IMG/VR virus record: IMGVR_UViG_3300009151_000180
Location: 1 to 36,769 of that record
Origin: a virus
DNA length: 36,769 nucleotides
Strand: one strand, 5' to 3'
Numbering within the stretch: position 1 is the stretch's first letter; every line of letters starts with the position of its first letter. Made by a program: the position numbers and the translations under genes. Positions 17,369 to 25,423 of the stretch are shown in pieces. Under the pieces are notes generated by a model. That model saw only the letters and a program-made list of their open reading frames with translations. It was not told the DNA's origin and did not search any database.

Positions 17369-17827
17369 ATGACAATAGAATATAAGGTAGCAACAGGCAA
17401 AGAATGTTTTGATGACATATCCAAAATGTTTGAAAGTCATTATGAAGAATTATCTGTAACTAAAGGTTACAAATTAAATCCCGATTATGATTTTTATTGG
17501 GAAGCTGATAAAAGAAAAATATTAAAAATAATTTTATGTAAACAAGAAGATGAAATTATTGGTTACATTATTTATTTTATTGGATTAAATTTACATTACA
17601 AAGATTGTTTATTAGCAACTGAAGACATTTATTATTTAAAGCCTGAATACAGAAAAGGTCTTATTGGACCAAGAATGTTTGTATTTGCAGAAAAATATTT
17701 AAAATCAATTGGTGTAAATATGATTAGGTATAGCACAAAAACGCATTTAGATAATTCAAGGTTATTTGAATTTTTAGGATGCAAATTTGTAGAGAAAGTT
17801 TATGTTAAAACATTGGACAAACAATAA
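17369..17827 (+). CDS. GNAT-type acetyltransferase
   Basis: A 152-residue protein with the GNAT fold order: N-terminal strand and helix, strand pair around EIIGYIIYFIG (64-74), strand EDIYYLKPEYRKGLIGPRM (90-108) where RKGLIGP is a variant of the acetyl-CoA-binding R/Q-x-x-G-x-G/A loop, then helix VFAEKYLKSIGVN and the C-terminal SRLFEFLGCKFVEKVYVK. It probably transfers an acyl group to an amine; the target is unknown. It lies between the gpL-like and J-like genes, in the place of lambda K/I, and its stop overlaps the J-like start (TAATG). It could modify a virion or host protein. Confidence 0.78.
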   Translation: MTIEYKVATGKECFDDISKMFESHYEELSVTKGYKLNPDYDFYWEADKRKILKIILCKQEDEIIGYIIYFIGLNLHYKDCLLATEDIYYLKPEYRKGLIGPRMFVFAEKYLKSIGVNMIRYSTKTHLDNSRLFEFLGCKFVEKVYVKTLDKQ

Positions 17828-20800
17828 TGATTTTTGTAATTAACTTTTTATTATTTTTCTTAATTTCAAATGAAGCTCAATCTGGCGGAATGTTATTGGT
17901 TGCAGCTGGCGTATTTGAAGCTGGAAGTTGGGCTGCAGCTGTTGTTGGATTTGCTATTAACATGGTTGCTTCGTCAATTATATCAAGTATATTTGCGCCT
18001 GATACACCTAATACAAATCAGCAAGCGCAGCCAAATCCTGGCAATCCTCAACAAATTCCACCAGCTGGAAATAATAAACTTCCTGTAGTTTACGGAACAG
18101 GATATGTTGGCGGTGTTATTACTGATTTATCTATTACATCAGACAATCAAACTCTTTATTGGGTTTTTTCATTATCAGAAGTAACAAATACAGAAACGGG
18201 CGGAACACCTGATACATTTAGTTTTGGTAACATTTATTGGGGTGGAAAGCTTTGTATATTTGATACATCAGATTTAACTAATGTTACAGGATTAAAAGAC
18301 GAATCAACAGGCGTTGTTCAAGACATTAATGGTTACATGAACATTTATCTTTATAAAAATGGTTCAAATCAGCCTGTAAATACTACATCAACAGCTATTC
18401 AAGTTATGCAACAATCAGGTCTTGTTTACACTTGGGATAGCAGTAAATTAATGAGCAATTGCGTATTTGCTATTGTTAAACTTAAATACAATACAGACAG
18501 AAATTTAACGGGATTAAATCAAACTCGATTTCAAATAACTAATTCAAGAAATGCTCCAGGCGATTGTATTTATGATTATTTAACTTCTGATCGTTATGGC
18601 GCAGCATTATTTACAACTCAAATTGACACAACAAGCATTACGGCTTTAAATACTTATTCAAATCAAGTTATAAGTTACACGCCATATAGTGGAGGTTCTG
18701 CAACTCAAAAAAGATTTCAATTTAATGGCGTTGTAGATACAGCTCAAAAAATAATGCCAAACATTCAAATGATGGCTGATTGTTGCGATTGTTTAATTAA
18801 ATACAATGAAATAACAGGGCTTTGGGGAGTTATTGTTCAAAAACCAGCTTACACAGTTGCAATGGCTTTAAATGATAGCAATATTATTTCAGCAATTACA
18901 GCAACACCTATTGATTTATCAAATTCATTTAATATTGTGGAAGTAAAATTTCCCGATGGAACAGCTAAAGATTCATTTGCATCAGCTGAATATGATTTAG
19001 CGGTTATTGATCCAGCTTTATTATTTCCTAATGAGCCTGTAAACAAACAATCCGTTAATCTTAATTTGGTTAATTCAAGCGTAACAGCTCAATATATTGC
19101 CAACAGATTTTTAAAAGCAGCCCGTGAAGATTTACAAATTCAATTAGAAATTGATTACACAGGGCTTCAATTAGAAGCTGGCGACATTGTTACAGTGACT
19201 AATACTAATTATGGATGGACTGCAAAATTATTTAGATTGTCTAAAGTAACAGAAAAATTTAGTGATAGCGGTCAAGTATCAGCTACATTAAATCTAATGG
19301 AATACAATCCAGCTGTTTATGATGATTATAGCGTCACTCAATTTACACCAGCACCAAATACAGGCATAGGTAGCGCCACAGCTTTTGGCGTTGTTCCTAC
19401 ACCTACTGTTTCAGCGTCTTATCCATCTAACGCTATTCCAAGCATATTTATTCAAGTTACAAGCTCAAGCGCTGGTATTACTCAATATGCAGAAGTATGG
19501 TATTCAGCTTATCAATACCCAACAGCAGCGCAATTAATATTTGGCGGAACAACTGTTATTAATTCAAACGGAAATCCTTATGGTATTAATGTAACTATGC
19601 CTCTTGTTGAATTAGGCGGATTGCCAGCTGGAAATTATTACTTTTTTAGCAGAATGGTAAACAGTTTAGCAAAAAGCGCTTATTCATACGCTTCAACAGT
19701 CTTTAATTGGAAACCATTAACATTTCAATACACTAATCGTTATGTATCAATTGCTTATGCTGATGACGCTGTTGGCACAGGATTTACATTTAACCCTAGA
19801 AGCAAAGCATATTATGGTCTTGCAAATCAAACATCAAATACAGCATCAAGCGTTGTAGCTGATTATCAATGGTATTTAGCAAGCCCAACTTTTGGTTCAA
19901 ACAAATTTTTAATTTACACAAACAGAACAAATCGCAAATTTAGTTTTGCAACTGACACCGCAGCTTACGCAGCTGGAACAGCATCTTTTGTTCCTACATC
20001 AACAGCCACTTATGATCCGTCTTTATGGTCAGGATTAATAGACGGAACAAATATTATTGATTTGGATAAACGAACAGGACAAATTATTGCGACAGGCACT
20101 ACAACTACGGGAGCTGGTCAAGTATCTATTGTTAATACAAATGATGGTCAAGTGGTTGCAGCGCTTCAACAATTTTTAGATTTTGGTGGACCATCCACTT
20201 ATACAACAGCATCAGTCGCATCTTTAACTATTGACATTTATGGTCGTGTGGTTGGCTTTACATCTATTGATAATTTCTTTATGACTATATCTCAATTTGT
20301 AGCTACATCAGGACAAACTGTATTTAGCGTAACAAGAGCTTCAAATTATATTCAAGGTCAATGTTTAGTATTTTCTAATGGCGCATTGTTAGCAACAACT
20401 GAATATACTGATACCGCTGGAGCTACAGGCACAGTGACATTAACTACAGGCGCATTAACAGGCACAAACATTACTATTGTATCAATGAGAGCTATTTCAA
20501 GTGCAGTTTATTATAACAATGCTCATATTAATGTATTAAGCGTAGCATCTAATGTAGTTACTTGGAACAGCGCTACAATGCCTTATGAAAATATTGACAT
20601 TGGCGATATTATTACTTTTGCCAATACAGGAACACCAACTCAATATACTGTAACGGGCGTTAATTATGCTACTCAACAAATAACATTTAGTGCTACTGTA
20701 ACGGGAGTAACTGCTGGTTCAGGTATTTATTTTTATAGAGCTTCAAGCTCAAGTTATCAAGTGTTTAGTAGATATACAGACACAGTTACTAATGCTGCAT

Positions 20801-21198
20801 CTTATACCCCCACATTATGGAATTTTGAAACAGGCTATGAACTTCCATTTATTAATGGAGTGGCTATTAATGCAAATGATTACAATTTGACAGGCAATAC
20901 ATACACTTCTACACCTAATTTAATGTCAGGCGCATTAGATATTATTCAATTTACAGGCAATAATGTTACCTTACCAACAGGAAATTATGTAAATGTGGTA
21001 ACATATACAGTTAATGGACAAACAAGTTATTCGTTTAATTCTATTGCCAATGCCTTTGATTTGTTTATGAATGGTATGTTATTAGTGAATGGCACAGATT
21101 ATACATCTACTACTTCAAGTTATACTTTAACTAATACGCCAGCTGATAATACTACTGTTTTACAACAACAAACATTCGCTAGATATGGCGCTGCATAA
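17827..21198 (+). CDS. Tail tip / host-specificity protein, lambda gpJ-like
   Basis: Central tip protein (1123 aa) that closes the tail and contributes to receptor contact. Residues 1-70 are hydrophobic, with two candidate membrane-type helices (FVINFLLFFLIS and GSWAAAVVGFAINMVASSII), as in many J-like proteins. The conserved start of the hub domain is NKLPVVYGTGYVGGVI (82-97), followed by TLYWVFSLSEV. The middle has RFLKAAREDLQIQLEI and LEAGDIVTVTN, typical of gpJ, then fibronectin-like and fibre-like repeats to the end (VTLTTG, NGTDYTSTTSSYTL). An alternative ATG at 17890 (residue 22) is possible because the first start has a weak ribosome site. Confidence 0.85.
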   Translation: MIFVINFLLFFLISNEAQSGGMLLVAAGVFEAGSWAAAVVGFAINMVASSIISSIFAPDTPNTNQQAQPNPGNPQQIPPAGNNKLPVVYGTGYVGGVITDLSITSDNQTLYWVFSLSEVTNTETGGTPDTFSFGNIYWGGKLCIFDTSDLTNVTGLKDESTGVVQDINGYMNIYLYKNGSNQPVNTTSTAIQVMQQSGLVYTWDSSKLMSNCVFAIVKLKYNTDRNLTGLNQTRFQITNSRNAPGDCIYDYLTSDRYGAALFTTQIDTTSITALNTYSNQVISYTPYSGGSATQKRFQFNGVVDTAQKIMPNIQMMADCCDCLIKYNEITGLWGVIVQKPAYTVAMALNDSNIISAITATPIDLSNSFNIVEVKFPDGTAKDSFASAEYDLAVIDPALLFPNEPVNKQSVNLNLVNSSVTAQYIANRFLKAAREDLQIQLEIDYTGLQLEAGDIVTVTNTNYGWTAKLFRLSKVTEKFSDSGQVSATLNLMEYNPAVYDDYSVTQFTPAPNTGIGSATAFGVVPTPTVSASYPSNAIPSIFIQVTSSSAGITQYAEVWYSAYQYPTAAQLIFGGTTVINSNGNPYGINVTMPLVELGGLPAGNYYFFSRMVNSLAKSAYSYASTVFNWKPLTFQYTNRYVSIAYADDAVGTGFTFNPRSKAYYGLANQTSNTASSVVADYQWYLASPTFGSNKFLIYTNRTNRKFSFATDTAAYAAGTASFVPTSTATYDPSLWSGLIDGTNIIDLDKRTGQIIATGTTTTGAGQVSIVNTNDGQVVAALQQFLDFGGPSTYTTASVASLTIDIYGRVVGFTSIDNFFMTISQFVATSGQTVFSVTRASNYIQGQCLVFSNGALLATTEYTDTAGATGTVTLTTGALTGTNITIVSMRAISSAVYYNNAHINVLSVASNVVTWNSATMPYENIDIGDIITFANTGTPTQYTVTGVNYATQQITFSATVTGVTAGSGIYFYRASSSSYQVFSRYTDTVTNAASYTPTLWNFETGYELPFINGVAINANDYNLTGNTYTSTPNLMSGALDIIQFTGNNVTLPTGNYVNVVTYTVNGQTSYSFNSIANAFDLFMNGMLLVNGTDYTSTTSSYTLTNTPADNTTVLQQQTFARYGAA

Positions 21199-21207
21199 GG
21201 GGAAAAA

Positions 21208-21555
21208 ATGTCAAACGCTTTTAATTTAAGTCAATTAGCCAATGGTGTAAATACATCAGGTCAGGTCAATGTTGGCTCGTATGCTACAGGAACACTTCCA
21301 GCTGCTAATGGTGGCACAGGATTATCTTCACCTGGAACAGCGGGTAATGTATTAACATCTAACGGATCAGTTTGGGTTAGCACAACAGGCGGTTCAGGCT
21401 CGGTAGCCAATGGCACAATGTATGAAAACAGCTTGATTGTTAGTGCAAATTATACTTTAACAGCTGGAAAAAATGCTTTTAGTGTTGGACCAATCACAAT
21501 AAACGCTGGAGTTAATGTTACAATTCCAAGTGGTCAGCGTTGGTTTATTTTATAA
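21208..21555 (+). CDS. Small tail-fibre module (115 aa)
   Basis: Short fibre-type protein. It starts with a linker helix (AFNLSQLANGVN) and then has ATGTLPAANGGTGLSSPGTA, containing the NGGTG fibre motif, and a NVLTSNGSVWVS turn. The C-terminal half is a beta helix-like stretch ending with GQRWFIL, a trimer-tip type end. A GGGGAAAAA ribosome site precedes the ATG. It is the first of a set of small fibre genes following the tip protein. Confidence 0.7.
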   Translation: MSNAFNLSQLANGVNTSGQVNVGSYATGTLPAANGGTGLSSPGTAGNVLTSNGSVWVSTTGGSGSVANGTMYENSLIVSANYTLTAGKNAFSVGPITINAGVNVTIPSGQRWFIL

Positions 21556-21564
21556 GGACAAAAT

Positions 21565-22134
21565 ATGGCTTCATTAATTAATGCTTCAACTGCTGGTGCT
21601 GGTGGGTTAATATCAACCGCTGATGCGTCAGGCATACTACAAATTCAAACTGCAAGCACAACTGCATTAACTATTAATGCTTCTCAAAATGCCACTTTTG
21701 CTGGAACTGTTGCGGCAACATCATATACAGGCGATGGTTCAGGATTAACAGGAACGGGCGGAATGACATTATTATCCACTTTAACTACATCATCAGGAAC
21801 TACAGTTACTGCATCAGGATTAAATTTAACATCTTATAAAATGATATGGTGTTTTTTTAGTGGAGTAACTCCTAGTAGTAATTCAATTTTTTATATTACA
21901 ACAGGAACTGGAACTAATACCACTATATCAGCAACTTCAAGCCAAGCTCAAAATGGAAATATATATTTTGATTTAATATCAGGAATTGGCACATCTTCAT
22001 TTATTTCTAACGCAGCAGCATCTTCAAAACAATTTTCTTCAGGATACACAACAGCATCTACATCAATATCCTTTAACTTTGGTGGAACTAATACATTTAC
22101 AGCAGGCACAATATACATTTACGGAGTGAAATAA
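21565..22134 (+). CDS. Small tail-fibre / receptor-binding module (189 aa)
   Basis: Fibre-type protein with an N-terminal repeated-strand part (TALTINASQNATFAGTVAA) and the shaft motif YTGDGSGLTG (about 54-63), found in many phage fibre shafts. The last 120 residues form a separate domain that begins GGMTLLSTLTTSSG and ends TIYIYGVK. The same domain occurs in the gene at 23175 (GGMTLLGTITPTAV ... FVIYGVK), so the two carry related tips. It is likely a receptor-binding or capping domain. The start has TAAGGACAAAAT upstream, and the next gene starts 1 base after its stop. Confidence 0.7.
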   Translation: MASLINASTAGAGGLISTADASGILQIQTASTTALTINASQNATFAGTVAATSYTGDGSGLTGTGGMTLLSTLTTSSGTTVTASGLNLTSYKMIWCFFSGVTPSSNSIFYITTGTGTNTTISATSSQAQNGNIYFDLISGIGTSSFISNAAASSKQFSSGYTTASTSISFNFGGTNTFTAGTIYIYGVK

Positions 22135-22135
22135 T

Positions 22136-22975
22136 ATGTCATCAGTCGTCATAGCCGGAAATACATCAGGCACAATAACATTATCAGCGCCCGCTGTTGC
22201 TGGAACTAATACAATTACTTTACCTGCATCTACAGGGACTGTAGCTCTTACATCACAACTTGGTGGTGGATTTAGAACCCATGTTTTAACTTCAGGAACT
22301 ACATATACTCCATTATCAACAGTAAAATCATTTTATGTATTTGTATATGGTGCTACAGGAGGAAGTGCAGTATATCCAGCAGGGGGTATGGGAGGTGCTG
22401 GTTATTCAGAAAAGTATTATTCAAGTCCTTCAGGTTCTTATACATATGCAATAGGTGCAGGTGGAACTTCAGCAGGAACAGCAGGAGGTTCAACTACTTT
22501 TGATGTTATAACTGTAACAGGAGGAAGTGCAGTAACTTCTACATCAGGCGGCACAGGTGCATCAGGTTCAGGTGGTGACTATAATTCTACAGGAGGAACT
22601 GGTGGCACAGCAACTGCCACTGCTAATGGTGGTTCTGGAGGCAGTGGTTCAAGAGCTGGTAACGGTGGTAATGGTGGTGCAGCAGTTTCATCAACTACTG
22701 GCGCTGGTGGAGGTTCAGGCGGTAATAATGCTACAACATCAACTGCTGGTATTGCAGCAACATCTAAAGCTGCTGGTGCATTAACTCTTACATCAACTTT
22801 AGGAAATATAACAGAAATATTTAATGCTGGAGCTACAAATGGAACAGGAGCTAGTGGAGGTTCAACATTAGACATTTCTTTTATTTGGAGTTCAAATGTG
22901 CAATCTGGAGCACAAGCTGGTAATCCAACTACTACTGGCAGAGATGCTCGTATTATGATTATTGAATTATTATAG
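22136..22975 (+). CDS. Glycine-rich tail adhesin
   Basis: A 279-residue structural protein whose N-terminal part (AGNTSGTITLSAPAVAGTNT) is a fibre attachment repeat common in phages, followed by FRTHVLTSG and a domain of Gly clusters from about 75 to 215: GGMGGAGYSE, GAGGTSAGTAGG, SGGTGGT-type and GGNGGAAVSS runs. Such alternating Gly-rich runs form packed polyglycine-II helices in known phage adhesins (T-even phage S16 gp38 type) and display variable loops. The ending RDARIMIIELL is the usual closing strand of these proteins. A host-receptor role is likely. Confidence 0.75.
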   Translation: MSSVVIAGNTSGTITLSAPAVAGTNTITLPASTGTVALTSQLGGGFRTHVLTSGTTYTPLSTVKSFYVFVYGATGGSAVYPAGGMGGAGYSEKYYSSPSGSYTYAIGAGGTSAGTAGGSTTFDVITVTGGSAVTSTSGGTGASGSGGDYNSTGGTGGTATATANGGSGGSGSRAGNGGNGGAAVSSTTGAGGGSGGNNATTSTAGIAATSKAAGALTLTSTLGNITEIFNAGATNGTGASGGSTLDISFIWSSNVQSGAQAGNPTTTGRDARIMIIELL

Positions 22976-22983
22976 GAATAAAT

Positions 22984-23175
22984 ATGATAACAGCTAAATT
23001 AGATAAAAATAATATTGTAGTTGATACAATTGTAGCTACTCTTAAAGAAGCTCAAACAGCATTTCCAAATGATACATGGGCAGAATGTCCTGATTGGATA
23101 GGTATTGGTATGGATATTAATACACCTAAACCAGAACCAATTCCTGCACAATTAACAGAACAAGGAGTAGCATAA
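22984..23175 (+). CDS. Small tail-fibre associated protein (63 aa)
   Basis: A 63-residue product that opens with a strand MITAKLDKNNIVVDTIV and has the aromatic motif WAECPDWIGIGMDINTP (32-48), a pattern shared by short phage proteins encoded next to fibres (fibre-associated, sometimes called assembly proteins). AGGAATAAAT precedes the ATG. The stop overlaps the next fibre gene (TAATG). A capping or assembly helper role is inferred from position. Confidence 0.62.
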   Translation: MITAKLDKNNIVVDTIVATLKEAQTAFPNDTWAECPDWIGIGMDINTPKPEPIPAQLTEQGVA

Positions 23176-23804
23176 TGTCACTTATATTAGACGGAACAAA
23201 TGGGGAAACCTTTCCATCATGGACAACAGCTACAAGACCATCAAGCCCAACTGCTGGTCAAGTAGGTTATAATTCATCATTAGGAATATTAGAATCTTAT
23301 AATGGTTCAATATGGATAGCTGGAGGATTGCCAACACCAAGCACATCAGGAAATTTACTAACTAGCGATGGAACAAATTGGACAAGTGCTACAGCATCAG
23401 CAAGCGGTGGTATGACATTACTTGGAACAATAACTCCTACCGCAGTAAATTCTGTATCATTGGGTAGTTTAGTTTTAACATCTTATAAACAAGTGCAAAT
23501 TGTTATTAATAACATTTCTAATGGCGTAACAACGGGAGCGGGCTTTACTTTTAGCAGTGACAATAATCAAACTCAAAAAAATGTAACTAATGATGCTAAA
23601 ACTACAAGAGGAATAGTTACTATAGATTTAGGAACAGGCACAATAGGCGCTGGAGTAATTACAACTCAAGGCGGAACTCAAGCAGCAGCGTTAGCGGGAG
23701 GAAGCACTAACATAGCAACATCATCAACTACTATTTATATAAGAATGAATAGCACTAACACTTTCGATGCAGTAGGTTCATTTGTAATTTATGGAGTAAA
23801 ATAA
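23175..23804 (+). CDS. Tail-fibre / receptor-binding module (209 aa)
   Basis: Fibre-type protein with an N-terminal segment ILDGTNGETFPSWTTATRP and the phage-fibre turn SSLGILESYNGSIWIAGG (about 33-50), a linker TSGNLLTSDGTNWTS and a C-terminal domain GGMTLLGTITPTAV to FVIYGVK that is related to the tip of the gene at 21565. It overlaps the previous and following small genes by TAATG junctions. It may be an alternative receptor-binding tip. The related C-terminal domains suggest a duplication followed by divergence. Confidence 0.72.
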   Translation: MSLILDGTNGETFPSWTTATRPSSPTAGQVGYNSSLGILESYNGSIWIAGGLPTPSTSGNLLTSDGTNWTSATASASGGMTLLGTITPTAVNSVSLGSLVLTSYKQVQIVINNISNGVTTGAGFTFSSDNNQTQKNVTNDAKTTRGIVTIDLGTGTIGAGVITTQGGTQAAALAGGSTNIATSSTTIYIRMNSTNTFDAVGSFVIYGVK

Positions 23805-23920
23805 TGACTAATCAAGAAAAAATAGACTTGGGTTTTTGCACTGCTCAAACTGATTCAATTACAGGTGAAGTAACAATTATCCCTTATTCTGATGAAGAAG
23901 TAGCAAGATTACAAGCTTAA
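23804..23920 (+). CDS. Small protein after fibre genes (38 aa)
   Basis: A 38-codon frame whose ATG overlaps the preceding stop (TAATG). The product is acidic, with a middle GFCTAQTDSITGEVTIIPYS (10-29) and a C-terminal helix. The tight coupling and normal codon use support it as a real gene. It may be the counterpart of the fibre-associated small protein at 22984. No family recognised. Confidence 0.55.
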   Translation: MTNQEKIDLGFCTAQTDSITGEVTIIPYSDEEVARLQA

Positions 23921-23997
23921 ATAATATAAGATTTTCTTAACTTATTTTTGAAAGTGTATTATGGATTATCAAGCCACAATTATGTTAAAGTCTAGTT

Positions 23998-24177
23998 GTG
24001 AATGACACAATTGATGATTATTTCGATTTTCTACAAGATAAAACAATCAAAGGTATTGGCGCTGATAGCTACGATGGTAAAAATTATTTGGTTATTTTAC
24101 TATCTGACGGCTCTCTTGCTTATATATCTAGCGATAACAATCTTTATATTGCTGTTGAAAAGCATCTTATTAATTAG
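23998..24177 (+). CDS. Small acidic protein (59 aa), GTG start
   Basis: A 59-residue frame starting at GTG 23998 with an in-frame stop just upstream at 23986. The product opens with an acidic helix NDTIDDYFDFLQDK, then a beta-hairpin set KGIGADSYDGKNYLVILLSD and GSLAYISSDNNLYIAV. It looks far more protein-like than the overlapping frame at 24002-24190, which gives only Ile/Leu-rich text. The 77-base gap before it (23921-23997) is AT-rich with no promoter I can defend. Function unknown. Confidence 0.65.
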   Translation: MNDTIDDYFDFLQDKTIKGIGADSYDGKNYLVILLSDGSLAYISSDNNLYIAVEKHLIN

Positions 24178-24191
24178 TAGAAAGAAATAAC

Positions 24192-24353
24192 ATGGATATG
24201 CAAGAACACACGAAACATGTATTAGATACAGTTTCGGGACTTACGGCTTTTGGCGCAATAATGAATTTTTTACCAGCTATTGCAGCATTGTTATCAATAA
24301 TTTGGTATTGCATTAGAATTTATGAATGGATTAATTCTAAAATTAATAAATAA
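24192..24353 (+). CDS. Small membrane protein, holin-like (53 aa)
   Basis: A 53-residue protein with an N-terminal amphipathic part (HTKHVLDTVSGLTAF) and a hydrophobic helix from about 22 to 45 (MNFLPAIAALLSIIWYCIRIYE), followed by a basic end. The LPAIAALLSIIW-x-IRIYE pattern occurs in short phage proteins often annotated as class II or III holins. It sits after the tail genes, a usual place for lysis genes in some siphoviruses. A second, 3-helix holin is encoded at 35523, so this could be an accessory pore former. The stop overlaps the next ATG (TAATG). Confidence 0.6.
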   Translation: MDMQEHTKHVLDTVSGLTAFGAIMNFLPAIAALLSIIWYCIRIYEWINSKINK

Positions 24354-24715
24354 TGCCATTAAAAAATAAGAGTAATAGATGTCAGTATTTAAGAGATTGG
24401 AAGGCAAACAATCGCGAAAAGAATTTATTTCAACAAGCATTATATAGATCAAAAACTAGAAATATTCCGTTTGATATAGAAATATCAGACATTATCATTC
24501 CTGAAATATGTCCCATTTTGGGACTTCCCTTAAAAAAATCCATTGATGGAAATAGAGATTTTAGTCCTAGCCTTGATAGAATAGATAATTCTAAAGGTTA
24601 CACAAAAGGCAATATTCAAGTAATATCATCTAAAGCTAATACAATGAAGCACAATGCTGATAAAGCTGATTTAATTAACTTTTCTAATTGGGTGAAAGAA
24701 AATTATGGCAAGTAA
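24353..24715 (+). CDS. HNH-type endonuclease
   Basis: A 120-residue phage nuclease of the type with a basic N-terminus followed by CPILGLPL (54-61) and the conserved SPSLDRIDNSKGYTKGNIQV core (72-91), then SSKANTMKHNA. This LDRI(D)NSKGY-x-x-GN pattern is typical of freestanding phage HNH endonucleases and homing-type nucleases. It could cut DNA at a site in competing phages or act in packaging. The ATG overlaps the preceding stop and the 3' end overlaps the next gene by 11 bases. Confidence 0.8.
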   Translation: MPLKNKSNRCQYLRDWKANNREKNLFQQALYRSKTRNIPFDIEISDIIIPEICPILGLPLKKSIDGNRDFSPSLDRIDNSKGYTKGNIQVISSKANTMKHNADKADLINFSNWVKENYGK

Positions 24716-24917
24716 ACATAGCGAAGCTGGTAAAGGTTCGGTTAATAAGCTTAAACAAAAAAGCTTGTATGATGAAAATTACGAGCGCATTTGGGGCAAA
24801 AAAGAGAACAAGCTTTATGATGAGCGCTATTATGATTCTGATGAAACAACTTCTTGGGATGAAGACAAAGCAAATATTATAGGTATTAATTCAGATGGTG
24901 ATCATTATATTAAATGA
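24705..24917 (+). CDS. Small polar protein (70 aa)
   Basis: A 70-residue highly charged protein with Lys/Ser N-terminus, KSLYDENYERIWGKKENKLYDERYYD-like middle with many Tyr and Asp residues, and an acidic end. It overlaps the HNH gene by 11 bases and the next gene by ATGA. No membrane segment or known motif. Function unknown. Confidence 0.55.
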   Translation: MASKHSEAGKGSVNKLKQKSLYDENYERIWGKKENKLYDERYYDSDETTSWDEDKANIIGINSDGDHYIK

Positions 24918-25066
24918 TTGCTTATGGTGCTAAAAGAGTTGGCGGTAAGCTATTATTAAGACGCTGGTTTAAAATAAGAAGCTCTGATAAAAATAAAAGA
25001 GTTCATGCTGAAATAGAAAGGCTGCGCAAAAAATGGTGGCACTTTAAAACTAGATGGGAGCTTTAA
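24914..25066 (+). CDS. Small basic protein (50 aa)
   Basis: A 50-residue, strongly basic and aromatic product, with RRWFKIRSSDKNKR (16-29) and RLRKKWWHFKTRWEL (36-50). It starts in an ATGA overlap with the previous gene and its stop is followed with no gap by the next ATG. The charge pattern suggests nucleic acid or membrane-surface binding, but I recognise no family. Confidence 0.6.
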   Translation: MIAYGAKRVGGKLLLRRWFKIRSSDKNKRVHAEIERLRKKWWHFKTRWEL

Positions 25067-25324
25067 ATGAAAATGCTTATTTTATTATTATTAGCTATAC
25101 CGGCTTATGCCGCAGATTATATGGTCATGCAATACAATGAAAATGTTCGCATAGTATTATCTAAAGAGCCTTGCGGTGATGTTGGATTTAAAGCCGTTGC
25201 ACAAAGAATAGATAAAGAAATAATGAAAGCTTGTTGGACTGCCAAAGGTAATCTTATTCATATTCAATGGGAAGGTGGCGATTTTAGCGACTTTGATGTT
25301 AATAGGTTTGCTGATATAAAGTAA
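25067..25324 (+). CDS. Exported small protein with signal peptide (85 aa)
   Basis: The first 16 residues form a clear Sec signal peptide (KMLILLLLAIPAYA, cleavage probably after AYA). The remaining 69 residues carry two cysteines (KEPCGDVG at about 36-43 and KACWTAKG at about 54-61), which could form a disulfide in the periplasm, and an acidic C-terminus. It is the last gene of the late rightward operon, directly before the terminator. A role in lysis, in superinfection exclusion or at the cell envelope is possible, none shown. Confidence 0.65.
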   Translation: MKMLILLLLAIPAYAADYMVMQYNENVRIVLSKEPCGDVGFKAVAQRIDKEIMKACWTAKGNLIHIQWEGGDFSDFDVNRFADIK

Positions 25325-25343
25325 TACACACTATACACACGAT

Positions 25344-25372
25344 AAAAAAGGGACTTTTTGAGTCCCTTAATT
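25344..25372. terminator. Bidirectional terminator between converging operons
   Basis: GGGACT (25350-25355), loop TTTTG, AGTCCC (25361-25366), extended outward by A-T pairs. The A run at 25344-25349 gives a T run on the minus strand, so it is a strong terminator for the leftward block (pqqA side); TTAATTATT on the plus strand is a weaker tail for the rightward late operon. It lies where the two transcription directions converge. Confidence 0.85.
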
Positions 25373-25423
25373 ATTGGTAAATACCGATTTTCTGAAGAAC
25401 GCTATTCACCTTATTTAAAGCTA

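Noticed and set aside
22579-22875. Minus-strand Pro/Ala/Val-rich frame
   Set aside because: Mirror of the glycine-rich adhesin coding strand (Gly codons read backward give Pro/Ala). No ribosome site and wrong direction.
24002-24190. ATG-start frame of 62 codons after the fibre genes
   Set aside because: Product is a run of Ile/Leu/Lys with poor composition. The GTG-start frame at 23998-24177 over the same DNA gives a balanced acidic protein.
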